Counted from the first letter of the stretch, positions 35,082-44,820 are shown. The stretch is 64,000 nucleotides of DNA from Bordetella parapertussis (GCA_945862495.1 CAMAYM010000002.1:1-64000), one strand, 5' to 3'. Made by a program: numbers and translations. The notes: generated by a model from the sequence alone, not told the origin.

Positions 35082-38000
35082 GTTTATCTAGCTTTTTTAT
35101 TGGTCGGCCGATTTTTTCGGCGGTGATTTCCATCACCATTGTGATTGCGGGACTCATGGCAGCACGCGGTTTACCGATTGCGCAATATCCCGAAATCGCG
35201 CCACCGACCGTCATTATTTCGGCAACGTATCCTGGCGCCTCGACAGAAACGCTGACGCGTACGGTGGCGGGTCCGATTGAAGAGCAGTTGTCAGGTGTTG
35301 AAAACCTGCTGTATTTCAATTCGAGTGCGCAGTCCAATGGCTCGCTGTCGATTACCGCGACGTTCGAAGTTGGCACCAATATTGATACCGCGACGGTCAA
35401 CGTCAATAATCGTGTCAAGATTGCTGAGCCGAGGCTGCCGGATATCGTGCGTCAATTTGGTGTGACCGTTCAAAAGCGCTCAAATGATATTTTGTTAGTG
35501 ACGGCGATCACCTCTCCTTCCGAGGAGTTTTCAAATCTGTTTTTATCTAACTATGCGCTTGTCAATGTTGTGGACGAGCTCAAACGTTTGCCAGGTGTTG
35601 GTGATGTGCAGATTTTGGGTGCCAAGGATTATTCCATGCGCATCTGGCTCAAGCCAGATCAGATGGCACAACTAGGTATTACTGCGCCTGATGTCGCCGC
35701 TGCGATCGCTGCGCAAAACAAACAGAACGTCGCAGGAAAAATTGGTCAAGAACCTGCGCCGCAGGGCCAGCAACTGGTCTATACCGTGACCGCCAAAGGC
35801 CGTTTGGTTACGCCGGAGCAGTTTGGCGACATTGTCATTCGCTCGGAGGGCGCGGGCGGCACGCTCAGGCTCAAAGATATTGCACGGATTGAACTCGGTG
35901 CGGCAGATTATGACGCCAGTACCAAACTCAGCGGCAAGCCAGTCGCGCTTGTCGCTACCTTTTTGCAATCGGGTGCCAACGCACTGGCTGTTGCTGAAAG
36001 TGTACGCACCAAAATGCAAGAGTTGGAGAAAAAATTTCCTAAAGGGATTGAATATGTCATTCCCTTTGATACGACAAAATTTGTGACCGCTTCGATTAAT
36101 GAAGTGATTAAAACCTTGTTCGAAGCGATGCTTCTCGTCGCCCTCGTTGTCTATTTGTTTTTGCAAAACTGGCGAGCGACTCTTATTCCTTTGATTGCGG
36201 TACCGGTTTCACTGATCGGAACGTTTGCAGGTTTGTGGCTGTTTGGCTTTTCTATCAACACACTGACTCTGTTTGCGATGGTGTTGTCGATAGGTATTGT
36301 GGTGGATGATGCGATCGTAGTGCTGGAAAACGTCGAACGCTTGATGACTGAGCGTAATCTTTCTCCAAAAGAGGCTGCCTACGAGGCAATGCGTGAGGTG
36401 TCGGGTGCGGTAGTCGCCATTGTGTTGGTGCTTTCCGCTGTGTTTATTCCCGTGGCGTTTTTGGGCGGGATCGCTGGTACGCTCTATCAACAGTTTGCCG
36501 TCACCGTCGCGCTCGCAGTGGTTTTGTCTGGGATCGTCGCCTTGACCTTGACGCCAGCCCTGTGTGCACTGCTTCTCAAGCCAGGGCTGCATGCACCCAA
36601 AGGTTTTGGATGGTTTAACCGCAGCTTTGAAACCATCACTAATCAATACACCAAGCTTGTCAATAAAACACTAAATCATCGCATTCTTGGCGCCTCGGTA
36701 TTCGGCGCGATCTTGGTGGGGAGTTTTGTGATGTTTCGTATGGTACCCGGCAGCTTTGTTCCTGCAGAGGATCAAGGTTATCTGATTAGTGCATTGGTGC
36801 TGCCAGATGCCGCAAGCTTGCAGCGGACCGAAGAAACAGGCGATGTCTTTCAAAAGCGCGTGGCTAACGATCCTGCTGTTGCGCGTGTGTTTGTGATCGC
36901 GGGTCGAGACATTATTGGTGGGGGTAACAAACCGAACGCCGGTACGATTTTTATTCCCCTCAAGGATTGGGACGAGCGAACCGCCTCTTCTGAGCAACTC
37001 GCCAAGAAATTTACTGGTGTGGGGATGAGCTTGCCCGATGGGATGGCACTGGTGTTTAACCCGCCTCCTATCCGTGGTTTGGGCTCTGCGGGTGGTTTTG
37101 AGTTTTATGTACAGTCCAGAGGTGAGCCCTCTGTGACGGATCTAGCGAAAGTCGTCACTAATTTTACAGAGGAGCTAAAAAAGCAACCCAAGCTCTCGGG
37201 CATCAATACCTTTTTTAGGCCCAACACCCCTCAGTTGTATGTCGAGGTTGATGAGGCGAAAGCATTGTCGCTTGGCATACCCGTGGCAGATGTTTACCTC
37301 AGTTTGCAGGCCACGATGGGTGCGCTGTATGTCAATGATTTCAATCTAAACGGTCGCACCTATCGCGTGCAGATGCAGGCGGATGCCCAATATCGTACTG
37401 AGCCGACGGATCTCGGTCAGATCTATGTGCGCGCAAACAATGGCAGCATGGTGCCGGTGTCGGCCCTGATCTCGGTCAGTCAGGTGGTCGGTCCCGAACT
37501 ACTGGAGCGGTTTAATGGATTTCTTGCGGCAAAGGTGTTGGGAAATGCAGTGCAGGGTGTGAGCTCTGGAGATGCGATCAATATTGTCCAAGAGGCCGCC
37601 CGCGCGACCTTACCCCCAGGCTACGAGTTAGCGTGGGCTGGACAAGCGTATCAGCAGATCCGCACAGGCGACGCCTCTGGCTTGGCATTTTTGTTTGGCA
37701 TCGTGATGGTGTTTCTGATTCTTGCGGCACAGTATGAGCGGTGGTCTTTACCGATTGCTGTGTTGTTGGCGGTGCCGTTTGCGTTGTTTGGTGCCTTGCT
37801 CGCGGTGTTGCTGCGCGGCATGCCCAATGACATCTATTTTCAGATTGGTTTGCTAGTGTTGATTGGCCTGTCTGCGAAAAATGCAATCTTGGTCGTTGAG
37901 TTTGCGTCCCAAAAACGTGCGCAGGGTATGAGTGCGAGGGATGCGGCATTGACGGCAGCAAAACAACGTTTCAGACCGATTGTGATGACCTCTCTCGCAT

Positions 38001-38158
38001 TTATCTTGGGTGTGTTTCCCTTGGTAATCTCCTCGGGGGCGGGTGCTGCGGCACGTCAATCCATGGGGACAGGTGTATTTGGTGGCATGCTGGCCTCGAC
38101 CTTCATTGCGACTATTTTTGTGCCGATGTTCTTTACTTGGTTATCCAGAAAAAAATGA
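35078..38158 (+). CDS. RND multidrug efflux pump permease, AcrB/MexB (HAE-1) family
   Basis: 1026 residues, full length. Proton-driven trimeric inner-membrane pump. The N-terminus SLSSFFIGRPIFSAVISI and the PIAQYPEIAPPTVIISATYP strand are typical of HAE-1. Proton-relay Asp residues lie in IGIVVDDAIVVLENVERLM in transmembrane helix 4, and the relay Lys in helix 10 is in LSAKNAILVVEFASQ. Two large periplasmic loops are visible between helices 1-2 and 7-8. Substrates cannot be predicted with certainty; detergents, dyes and antibiotics are usual. It overlaps the adaptor and the outer-membrane factor genes by four bases each. Confidence 0.95.
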   Translation: MSLSSFFIGRPIFSAVISITIVIAGLMAARGLPIAQYPEIAPPTVIISATYPGASTETLTRTVAGPIEEQLSGVENLLYFNSSAQSNGSLSITATFEVGTNIDTATVNVNNRVKIAEPRLPDIVRQFGVTVQKRSNDILLVTAITSPSEEFSNLFLSNYALVNVVDELKRLPGVGDVQILGAKDYSMRIWLKPDQMAQLGITAPDVAAAIAAQNKQNVAGKIGQEPAPQGQQLVYTVTAKGRLVTPEQFGDIVIRSEGAGGTLRLKDIARIELGAADYDASTKLSGKPVALVATFLQSGANALAVAESVRTKMQELEKKFPKGIEYVIPFDTTKFVTASINEVIKTLFEAMLLVALVVYLFLQNWRATLIPLIAVPVSLIGTFAGLWLFGFSINTLTLFAMVLSIGIVVDDAIVVLENVERLMTERNLSPKEAAYEAMREVSGAVVAIVLVLSAVFIPVAFLGGIAGTLYQQFAVTVALAVVLSGIVALTLTPALCALLLKPGLHAPKGFGWFNRSFETITNQYTKLVNKTLNHRILGASVFGAILVGSFVMFRMVPGSFVPAEDQGYLISALVLPDAASLQRTEETGDVFQKRVANDPAVARVFVIAGRDIIGGGNKPNAGTIFIPLKDWDERTASSEQLAKKFTGVGMSLPDGMALVFNPPPIRGLGSAGGFEFYVQSRGEPSVTDLAKVVTNFTEELKKQPKLSGINTFFRPNTPQLYVEVDEAKALSLGIPVADVYLSLQATMGALYVNDFNLNGRTYRVQMQADAQYRTEPTDLGQIYVRANNGSMVPVSALISVSQVVGPELLERFNGFLAAKVLGNAVQGVSSGDAINIVQEAARATLPPGYELAWAGQAYQQIRTGDASGLAFLFGIVMVFLILAAQYERWSLPIAVLLAVPFALFGALLAVLLRGMPNDIYFQIGLLVLIGLSAKNAILVVEFASQKRAQGMSARDAALTAAKQRFRPIVMTSLAFILGVFPLVISSGAGAAARQSMGTGVFGGMLASTFIATIFVPMFFTWLSRKK

Positions 38159-39627
38159 TGACGCATCCTTTTTTATCCGGCATGCGTGCTTGGGTTCGCA
38201 CATTTCTCGCACTTGTCCTCAGTGGTACGTTAAGTGGATGTTTGCTCGGCCCTGACTACAAGCGGCCCGAGGTTGATTTGCCTGAGCGTTTCAATGCACA
38301 AACGGCCACGACGACACCTTCGGCAGCTATTTCTCCTGTCAGTACCGTGGGTGTTGCACCTGCTCCGGTCGCACTAGTGGATTGGTGGACCTTGTTCAAC
38401 GATCCCATTCTCAACGACCTTGTTGCGAAGGCCCAAAAGAACAATGCCGATATACAGATTGCGGTTGCACGCTTAGGTCAGGCGCAGGCACTGGCCCGTC
38501 AAGCAGGGGCAGCACTTTATCCGACACTCAATTTGACGGCTTCAGGTACGCGGGCTTCCACAGGTACAGCGGTATCGCCTACAGGCATTGGTTTGCAAAC
38601 TAATACTGCACAGCTGGGTCTAGTGACTTCTTATGAACTTGATGTGTGGGGCCGCGTTCGTCGCAATCTTGAAGCCGCGACTGCTGTGGTGACTGCCAGC
38701 CAGTACGAGCAGGACAGCGTTCGTCTCACCATATCTGCGTTAGTCACCAATACGTATTTACGTTTGCGCGCCTTGGATGCGCAGATTTCCGTGGTGACCA
38801 ACTCGGTCAAGACCCGCGAAAATTCACTGCGTGTTGCGCAGGCCAAGCTCGATGGCGGGTTGGTGTCGCCCATCGATGTGAGTCAAGCGCGGGCGGCCAA
38901 GGCTGCCTCCGAGGCAACATTATCGGAGTTAACGCGACAACGAGCGATCGTACAAAATCAACTCGGTATTTTGGTAGGTCAGCTGCAACTGAGCCTTGCG
39001 CCCGTTGATTTGCGGGGTTTGCCGATTCCGCCAATCCCACCCGCCGGTATTCCCTCGACGTTGATGGAAAGCCGGCCGGATGTCAATCGGGTGGAGCAGG
39101 AGCTCACGGCTGCAAATGCCCGTATTGGCGTCGCGACGGCTAACTTTTTCCCAACACTCTCTCTTACGGGTGTTTTTGGTGCGCAAAGTGTAGATTTCAG
39201 CGCGTTCCTTTCTGGGCAAAGTACCGTATGGTCCGCAGGCTTAGGGCTGCTCCAGCCGATATTTACCGGTGGTTCTTTGACGGCACGTCTGGATTTTGCC
39301 AAGGCGCAACAGCAGGAAGTCCTGGGGAATTACGTTAAAGTTGTCAGAAATGCATTTGGTGAAGTGGGAGATGCTCTAGTGTCCGTCCATCAAACGCTTC
39401 AAACCGAACTCTTTTTGACGGAACAAGTCGCCGCGGCGACCAAGGCACAAGAGCTCGCAACCGTGCGTTACGAAGCGGGCTATGTTGATTATTTAAATGT
39501 GCTTGAGGCGCAGCGTGTGCAAAACGAGGCGAATCTAGCTTTTGTAATAAATCGTTCCTTGCGACTGCAGGCGGGCGTGGATTTATTTAAGGCTTTGGGT
39601 GGCGGCTGGAATAAGCCGACGCCATAG
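38155..39627 (+). CDS. Outer-membrane efflux channel lipoprotein (TolC/OprM family, NodT type)
   Basis: About 490 residues. The lipobox LSGTLSGC marks Cys as the lipidated residue, typical of the OprM branch. GPDYKRPEVDLPERF opens the mature protein. Two repeats of the outer-membrane-efflux domain follow: ADIQIAVARLGQAQALARQ and IPPAGIPSTLMESRPDVNRV with ANARIGVATANFFPTLSLTG, then RYEAGYVDYLNVLEAQR. The C-terminal GVDLFKALGGGWNKP is the family ending. It starts with ATGA overlap on the pump gene (38155), completing a three-gene operon. No regulator lies beside it. Confidence 0.93.
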   Translation: MMTHPFLSGMRAWVRTFLALVLSGTLSGCLLGPDYKRPEVDLPERFNAQTATTTPSAAISPVSTVGVAPAPVALVDWWTLFNDPILNDLVAKAQKNNADIQIAVARLGQAQALARQAGAALYPTLNLTASGTRASTGTAVSPTGIGLQTNTAQLGLVTSYELDVWGRVRRNLEAATAVVTASQYEQDSVRLTISALVTNTYLRLRALDAQISVVTNSVKTRENSLRVAQAKLDGGLVSPIDVSQARAAKAASEATLSELTRQRAIVQNQLGILVGQLQLSLAPVDLRGLPIPPIPPAGIPSTLMESRPDVNRVEQELTAANARIGVATANFFPTLSLTGVFGAQSVDFSAFLSGQSTVWSAGLGLLQPIFTGGSLTARLDFAKAQQQEVLGNYVKVVRNAFGEVGDALVSVHQTLQTELFLTEQVAAATKAQELATVRYEAGYVDYLNVLEAQRVQNEANLAFVINRSLRLQAGVDLFKALGGGWNKPTP

Positions 39628-39655
39628 TCGGAATAACAAATAAGAGGATGACACG

Positions 39656-40492
39656 ATGAACGAAGCGATAGAAAAACAATACAACCCTCGCACAACAGTG
39701 ACGCCTGAACAGTTGGCGCATTTTAGCGAGCTCGGCGCGCGCCTCAGTGAAGAGGCCCGTCAAAAATATGCGGGCCGTTACGATTTGCGTTTTGGTGAAG
39801 GACCGTTAGAGAACGCAGATTTTTTTTATTGCGGCAAACCCAATCGTCCTCTGATGGTGTTTTTTCATGGTGGTTTTTGGCGTGCCCGTGATAAAAAAGA
39901 TTACAGTTTTGTCGTGAATGGCGTTTTGCCCCTCGACTGCTCAGTGGTGGTAATGAATTACGATTTGTGTCCCGCAGTCACGGTGCAACAGATTGTGGCG
40001 CAAACCAAGCGCGGACTTGAGTGGGTGTCTCAGCAAGTGGCCGCCTGGCAAGTCGATGACAGTCAGATTTATGTCTCTGGTCATTCAGCGGGTGCGCACA
40101 TCATTGCAGCGACGCTTGCACACACTGGCGCGGCATTTCAGCTCAAAAATCACCATATCAAAAAGGCCTATTTGATAAGTGGTATTTTTGACGTTGAGCC
40201 TGTTTTGCAAATTTCTGTCAATGAAGAAGTCAAACTTAAGCCAAGTGATGTGCAAGTGTTGAGTCCGCTTCGTCATCCGTTTTCCGCAAATGTGGCTTAC
40301 GAGGTGATCGTGGGTGGCGCAGAGCCCAAGGATTGGGTGGGTGAGTCAGAGCGCATGGCCGCTCATTTGCGTGCGCAAGGCTGTCAAGTGGGTTTGCATG
40401 TGTTGCCTGGCTTAAATCACTATACTGTCCTGCACGAAATGGATCGGCCTGAAGGCTATGTATCCAAGCTATTCGCACGCGATATCGGATAA
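39656..40492 (+). CDS. Alpha/beta hydrolase, kynurenine-formamidase-like
   Basis: 278 residues. The oxyanion motif VFFHGGFWRARDKKDYSF and the nucleophile elbow YVSGHSAGAHIIAATLAH are those of the BD-FAE/kynurenine formamidase-like group of alpha/beta hydrolases. The catalytic Asp is probably in the GGAEPKDW loop region, and the His in LPGLNHYTVLHEM. No signal peptide is present. No kyn genes are nearby, so a specific substrate is not assigned. The RBS AAGAGG lies close to the ATG. It is followed three bases later by a RodZ-like gene on the same strand. Confidence 0.82.
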   Translation: MNEAIEKQYNPRTTVTPEQLAHFSELGARLSEEARQKYAGRYDLRFGEGPLENADFFYCGKPNRPLMVFFHGGFWRARDKKDYSFVVNGVLPLDCSVVVMNYDLCPAVTVQQIVAQTKRGLEWVSQQVAAWQVDDSQIYVSGHSAGAHIIAATLAHTGAAFQLKNHHIKKAYLISGIFDVEPVLQISVNEEVKLKPSDVQVLSPLRHPFSANVAYEVIVGGAEPKDWVGESERMAAHLRAQGCQVGLHVLPGLNHYTVLHEMDRPEGYVSKLFARDIG

Positions 40493-40495
40493 AAC

Positions 40496-41479
40496 ATGGA
40501 AAATCTCGATCAGCCAAGCGTTGAGTCAGACGCAACCATCACTGTTTTGCGTAGACAGTTAGGCGAGATTCTGATGAGTGAGCGCATAAGTCAGAAAAAA
40601 GACGTCGTGGACGTCGCGCGTCGCTTGATGCTTTCCAAGCAACAGTTGCTCGCGATCGAGGCGGGTGAGGCCGCAAGCTTTCATCACGAACGTCGTTATA
40701 TTCAGGGCATTAAAAGCTATGTATTTTATTTAGGTCTGCAGAGCCGGATGGATGTTGAGAGCTTTCTCAAGCAGATCGAGGATTGCTCCGCAGAGGCAAT
40801 GCGCGCCTCGCCTGCAGCCGGTGTTGCACAACTACATCGCGCTTCGACCCCGCCTGCAAATACAAAGTCTTACTCATCACGCACTCCCCGTTATGTCTAC
40901 CTTGGGTTGGCCTTGCTCGTGCTAGGTGCCGTTGTGCTCGCCATTTCAGAAGGATGGCCTTTCAAGGGTGGCAGCGACGAGATCGTCAGCAGTGACTCCA
41001 CACAAAGCGCTGCCTTGACGACGGAGGTGAGTAACAATACGCCGACAGTTTCCATACCAGCCCCTCCAGTGGTGCCTCAATCTGAAGCGCCTGTGCAGAC
41101 ACAGACTTCTCCATCTATACAAGCTCCCACGCAAATACAGCCTTCACCTATTCCGCCGGTTATCGATAAAAGTATTGCGACCGAAAAGCCCGCACCAGTC
41201 GTCACACCTGTTGATCCTGCCTTGATGCGAATCGATTTCAACGCAGAGTGTTGGATGTCGGTGCAGACAACTGAAGGTAAAAAAATTGATCGTATTTACA
41301 AACAAGGCGAGAGTTTTTCGATGCCTGTCGCGAACGTGAGTGCGATGATTTTGGGTAATGCGCCTGCTGCCAAAGTATTTTTTGGCTCGCGACAAGTGGA
41401 CATCATGTCCAAGGGCTTGACGCAAGGAAATGTATCCAGACTCGATCAAAAAAGCTTACAGCTTCTGCTAAAGAATTAA
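40496..41479 (+). CDS. RodZ-like membrane HTH protein with DUF4115-type C-terminal domain
   Basis: 327 residues. Residues 15-80 form a Cro-like helix-turn-helix as in RodZ (RRLMLSKQQLLAIEAGE), but with a Pro-free, charged first part. One transmembrane helix lies at about 132-150. Residues 160-240 are a Ser/Thr/Pro/Gln-rich periplasmic linker. The last 85 residues look like DUF4115 (FNAECWMSVQTTEGKKIDRI and ILGNAPAAKVFFGSRQVDI). Family knowledge: RodZ binds MreB and supports rod shape, and in betaproteobacteria the gene is usually found near ispG. This copy lies elsewhere and may be a second version or the only one moved. Three bases from the hydrolase gene. Confidence 0.78.
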   Translation: MENLDQPSVESDATITVLRRQLGEILMSERISQKKDVVDVARRLMLSKQQLLAIEAGEAASFHHERRYIQGIKSYVFYLGLQSRMDVESFLKQIEDCSAEAMRASPAAGVAQLHRASTPPANTKSYSSRTPRYVYLGLALLVLGAVVLAISEGWPFKGGSDEIVSSDSTQSAALTTEVSNNTPTVSIPAPPVVPQSEAPVQTQTSPSIQAPTQIQPSPIPPVIDKSIATEKPAPVVTPVDPALMRIDFNAECWMSVQTTEGKKIDRIYKQGESFSMPVANVSAMILGNAPAAKVFFGSRQVDIMSKGLTQGNVSRLDQKSLQLLLKN

Positions 41480-41507
41480 ACACGGTACGTCGAGCGTTTA
41501 ATTCTTT
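41470..41507. terminator. Probable bidirectional terminator at the end of the RodZ-like gene
   Basis: AAAGAATTAAAC and GTTTAATTCTTT form a perfect 12-bp, AT-rich stem with a 14-base loop. The hairpin includes the RodZ-like stop codon and the stop of the convergent pseudogene. A T run follows on the plus strand. Confidence 0.55.
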
Positions 41508-42475
41508 TCTGCCGATTCTGTTTGTGACGGGTCTGGTTTGGCAAAGCCTTGCCAGCCACCACCAAGCGCTTTGACCAATGGCACACTCGCGATAAATTGT
41601 CCGCCATGCATCTGCCACTTGATGCGCTGCGCGGTGAGCTGGTTTTGCTGAATCAAGGCAAGTCTTTGGGCTGTGTCTAAGCCTTCGCGGTAACGAATCG
41701 CGCTGATTTGATAGGCACGATTGAGATTATTGACGGCCTCATCCTGCATGGAACGTGCGCGATCAAGTTGTTGAAGCGCACTCATGGCATCTTGTGTTTC
41801 TTGTATGGAGACCATCACGGACTGACGGTAGTTCGCTAGCGTTACGCGATACCCAGCTTGCGCAAAACGATAGTTGGCGCTGATGCGGCCACCATCAAAC
41901 ACGGTTTGCGTTGCGGTTAAGCCAATCGACCAAATGAGCGAAGGCGCATTAAAATTGAACAGAGAATGGAGCTCTCACCACCGAGAAAGGCGGGCGCCAG
42001 TGTGAGGGTGGGAAAGTATGCAGCTTTGGCAACGCCGATCTGCGCGTTAGCAGCTGCCATCGCTCGCTCAGCTGCCGAAACGTCTGGGCGTCTTTCCAGA
42101 AGGGTAGAGGGCAAGCCGACAGGAAACGCGGGCAATTGAGTAGGTAATCGACCAGGCGGTAAGCTAAAGGCGGAAGCGGGCGTGCCGGTTAAGGTTGCTA
42201 ACAGATTTTCCTGTACATTGCGCAACGCGCGCAGGAGCTCAAGTTGAGCACCACTCGACTGTGTCAAGGCGGTCTGTTGTGACAGTTCTGTTCGTCCTGC
42301 AGCACCCATGTCATAACGTTTTTTTTATCAAACCCAAGAGCTTGTCCTGAATCTGGACAATTCCGGTGAGCACGCGAATTTCTTCATCGTACTGTCTCAA
42401 GAGAAAATAACTATTCGCCAGTTGTGCGGTAAGTAAGAGCTTGACGTTCTCAGTATCGGCTGTAGCTTGTTCTGC
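41498..42475 (-). pseudogene. Remnant of a TolC/NodT-family outer-membrane efflux channel, two frameshifts and missing N-terminus
   Basis: Fragments of an OMF gene remain in three frames. The N-terminal third is absent. The first part reads ENVKLLLTAQLANSYFLLRQ. At 42319-42326 a run of eight T (A8 on this strand) breaks the frame: with seven, the protein would continue LIKKRYDMGAA. The second part includes SQQTALTQSSGAQLELLRAL and FPVGLPSTLLERRPDVSAAE. A second frame change lies near 41965-41975, after FLGGESS. The third part runs to VPLVKALGGGWQGFAKPD at the C-terminus. A normal channel has about 470 residues. The left neighbour is a RodZ-like gene; the right side is fused to an RND remnant. 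Confidence 0.88.
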
Positions 42476-43605
42476 AGTGCAATCAGTGAGGTAAAAATCG
42501 ACAAGGGGATTGAAATTGCGATGATCGAGGTGGTGCGCCAATTGCCCAAGAACAGCAGGAGCATCAGCGCAGTCAAACCGCCAGCAATAAGGATTTCGTG
42601 AATGACACCGACGAGGGCTTTTTCAACAAAAACGGATTGATCTCCCAACAGTCGGACATCAATGCCTTCTGGCAAAAGAGGCAGGATAGCAGGCAGTTTT
42701 TCCTTGACCTGGCGGACAATATCCAGCGTCGAGGCACCACCATTTTTAAGCGCGGTCAGGATGAGGCCGCGCTCGCCATTTTGTCGAACGATATTGATCT
42801 GAGGGGAAAAACCATCACGGACGTGCGCGACTTCGCGCATAAAGGTGGTGGCACCATTGACGGTCCGAATCGGAATATTGTTGAGCTCTGCGATTGTATT
42901 TGGGGACGAATTTAGTGAGATGTTGTATTCGACATCGTCAATTTTTGCAGAGCCAGCCGGCAGGGTCAGGTTTTGCGCAGTGATGGCATTAATCACATCC
43001 GAAGAGGTCATACCCTTGGCGCGTAAGGCCTCGGGGTCGATATCGACAGAAACCGCACGGACTTTGCCGCCATAGGGAAAAGGCACGGCAATGCCAGGAA
43101 TCGTAATCAGTTGCGGTCGCACGATGTTGAGCGCGGCATCAAAGAGCTCTTTTTCAGAAAGCGTCTTGCTCGACATTCCGATTTGGATCACTGGAATGGA
43201 GGAGGCGGTGTATTTAATGACGAGTGCTGGCGCGACACCCGGAGGCATTTGTCGCAACGCTGACTGAGAGATCGCGACGACTTGTGAGATAGCCGTTTGA
43301 ATATTCGCTTTTGGCTGAAAATAAATTTTGATAATCGTGATGCCACCGAGCGAGCGCGATTCGATGTGTTCGATATCGTTGACCGTGGTGGTGATCGAGC
43401 GCTCGTGATTTTGAGCAATCCTATTGCCCATCTGTTCGGCGGAGAGACCACGATAGTTCCAGATCACGCTGATCACTGGAATATCAATTTCCGGTAGCAC
43501 GTCAACCGGCGTGCGCATAATCGCCAAGGGGGCAGAAAACAGAATGAGAAGAGCCATCACGATAAACGTGTATGGCTTATCTAATGCTATCCGTACGATC
43601 CACAT
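42475..43605 (-). pseudogene. Truncated RND efflux permease, N-terminal 377 residues only
   Basis: The frame begins WIVRIALDKPYTFIVMALLI and continues with PVDVLPEIDIPVISVIWNY, the periplasmic porter domain and helix 2. Homology ends at about residue 377 in ISIPLSIFTSLIAL, the start of helix 3, at about 42475. A full pump has about 1040 residues, so some two thirds is gone and the proton-relay residues are missing. Downstream DNA is OMF sequence in another frame, so a deletion joined the two genes. No adaptor gene is upstream. This remnant is of a different RND branch from the intact pump at 35078. Confidence 0.9.
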
Positions 43606-43761
43606 CCTGAATACCTGCGTTAAGCGCCTACGTTCTGCAAGCCAACATGGCTCTAATCGTCAGATCAGCACGCAGGAAGTATAGATAAACTGCACTGGGT
43701 CGGATAGATGTATTTCAACTTGGCGTTTTTTTGGGGGTGAAAGCGTTATTACACTCTTGGA

Positions 43762-44820
43762 TCAAGGGTTTTCCCTAGCATGGGTGCTTTGAAGATACTC
43801 TTTCTCTAAGACCTCCATCAACTGCTGGGCACGCATAGGTCTGGCTTGAGCATAGGCACGCCCAGCCCAAAGGCTTTGGTTTTCGCCGTCATTATGCTGA
43901 ACCGATACTTGTCGCAGATGACTGGTCAAGGTATTTTGGATTGGAAAAGGTAAGTGCGGTTGACCGTGCATCGCCTCGATAAACTCGTTTCGCAAGCCTT
44001 GCGCACGACGGCCGGAAAACGCATGCGTGAACACGGTGCCGCGCGTGGGTTTAGTCAAGATAAAGTGTTTATGTGCGGGGGGCGCGCCAGATTCATCACA
44101 CACTAAAAAGGCGGTGCCCATTTGCGCAGCAGACGCGCCTGCCGCCATGGCAAGTGCGACGTCACTACCTGTCATCAAGCCGCCCGCTGCAACAACAGGA
44201 ATACGCAAGGCTTTAGAAAGTTGTCTGACAAGATCCAGTGTCGGGAGGTCCTCATCGTGCATGTCGGGTTCAAAGGTTCCCCTATGCCCGCCGGCTTCGA
44301 TGCCTTGAGCAATCACAAAGTCTGCGCCTGCAGCCTCGATGGCTTGTCCTTCGGCCAAACAAGTGGCACTGACACCAATGGAGATGCCTGCCAGTCTGGC
44401 ACGTTCGAGCACTTCAGGTGCGGGCAGACCAAAGTGAAAGGTGAGGACCGCTGGTTTATGCAACCAAACGGGTTCAAGCATCGCGTTAATGTCTGGAAAA
44501 TAAGGCGGCTCAGGTGGCAATAGCCGGAGATCTTGCGCGATCGGTAGGCGCTTGAGTGCGGCAATAGACTGGTGTTGAAGCTCAACACTTGGAGGCGGGA
44601 CGGGATGAAATACAAAAAAGTTTGCGTTGATGGGGCCCGCTGTCAGATGTTTGGCTGCTCCAAGATCGTCACTGATTTTTTGTGGTGAGCTATAGGCAAA
44701 CCCAAAGCTTCCCAGTCCGCCGGCATTGCTGACTGCGGCCGCGAGTGCAGGGGTGTTTGTCCCACCCGCCATGGGTGCTTGAATAATCGGAACACGTAAT
44801 TTGTTCAGAACAAAAGCCAT
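43762..44820 (-). CDS. NAD(P)H-dependent flavin oxidoreductase, nitronate monooxygenase family
   Basis: 352 residues, FMN TIM barrel. Blocks LRVPIIQAPMAGGTNTPALA, VSNAGGLGSFGFAYSSPQK and ADFVIAQGIEAGGHRGTF (with the catalytic His in Gly-Gly-His-Arg-Gly) are diagnostic. VVAAGGLMTGSDVALAMAAG and SAAQMGTAFLVCDESG complete the phosphate-binding part. Family members oxidise nitronates or reduce quinones or enoyl groups. The ATG at 44820 is preferred because AAAGGTGG lies eight bases upstream; another ATG at 44883 has no such site. It is divergent from a thiol dioxygenase gene. Confidence 0.9.
   Translation of the reverse strand: MAFVLNKLRVPIIQAPMAGGTNTPALAAAVSNAGGLGSFGFAYSSPQKISDDLGAAKHLTAGPINANFFVFHPVPPPSVELQHQSIAALKRLPIAQDLRLLPPEPPYFPDINAMLEPVWLHKPAVLTFHFGLPAPEVLERARLAGISIGVSATCLAEGQAIEAAGADFVIAQGIEAGGHRGTFEPDMHDEDLPTLDLVRQLSKALRIPVVAAGGLMTGSDVALAMAAGASAAQMGTAFLVCDESGAPPAHKHFILTKPTRGTVFTHAFSGRRAQGLRNEFIEAMHGQPHLPFPIQNTLTSHLRQVSVQHNDGENQSLWAGRAYAQARPMRAQQLMEVLEKEYLQSTHARENP

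Noticed and set aside
38137..38157. TTG start for the outer-membrane channel
   Set aside because: The ATG at 38155 gives the usual ATGA overlap and a better signal peptide.
42598..42915. Plus-strand frame of 105 codons
   Set aside because: Shadow of the RND remnant on the opposite strand.
41498..43605. Insertion sequence or transposon as cause of the broken efflux locus
   Set aside because: No transposase remnant, terminal inverted repeats or target duplications were seen at the deletion point or the edges.
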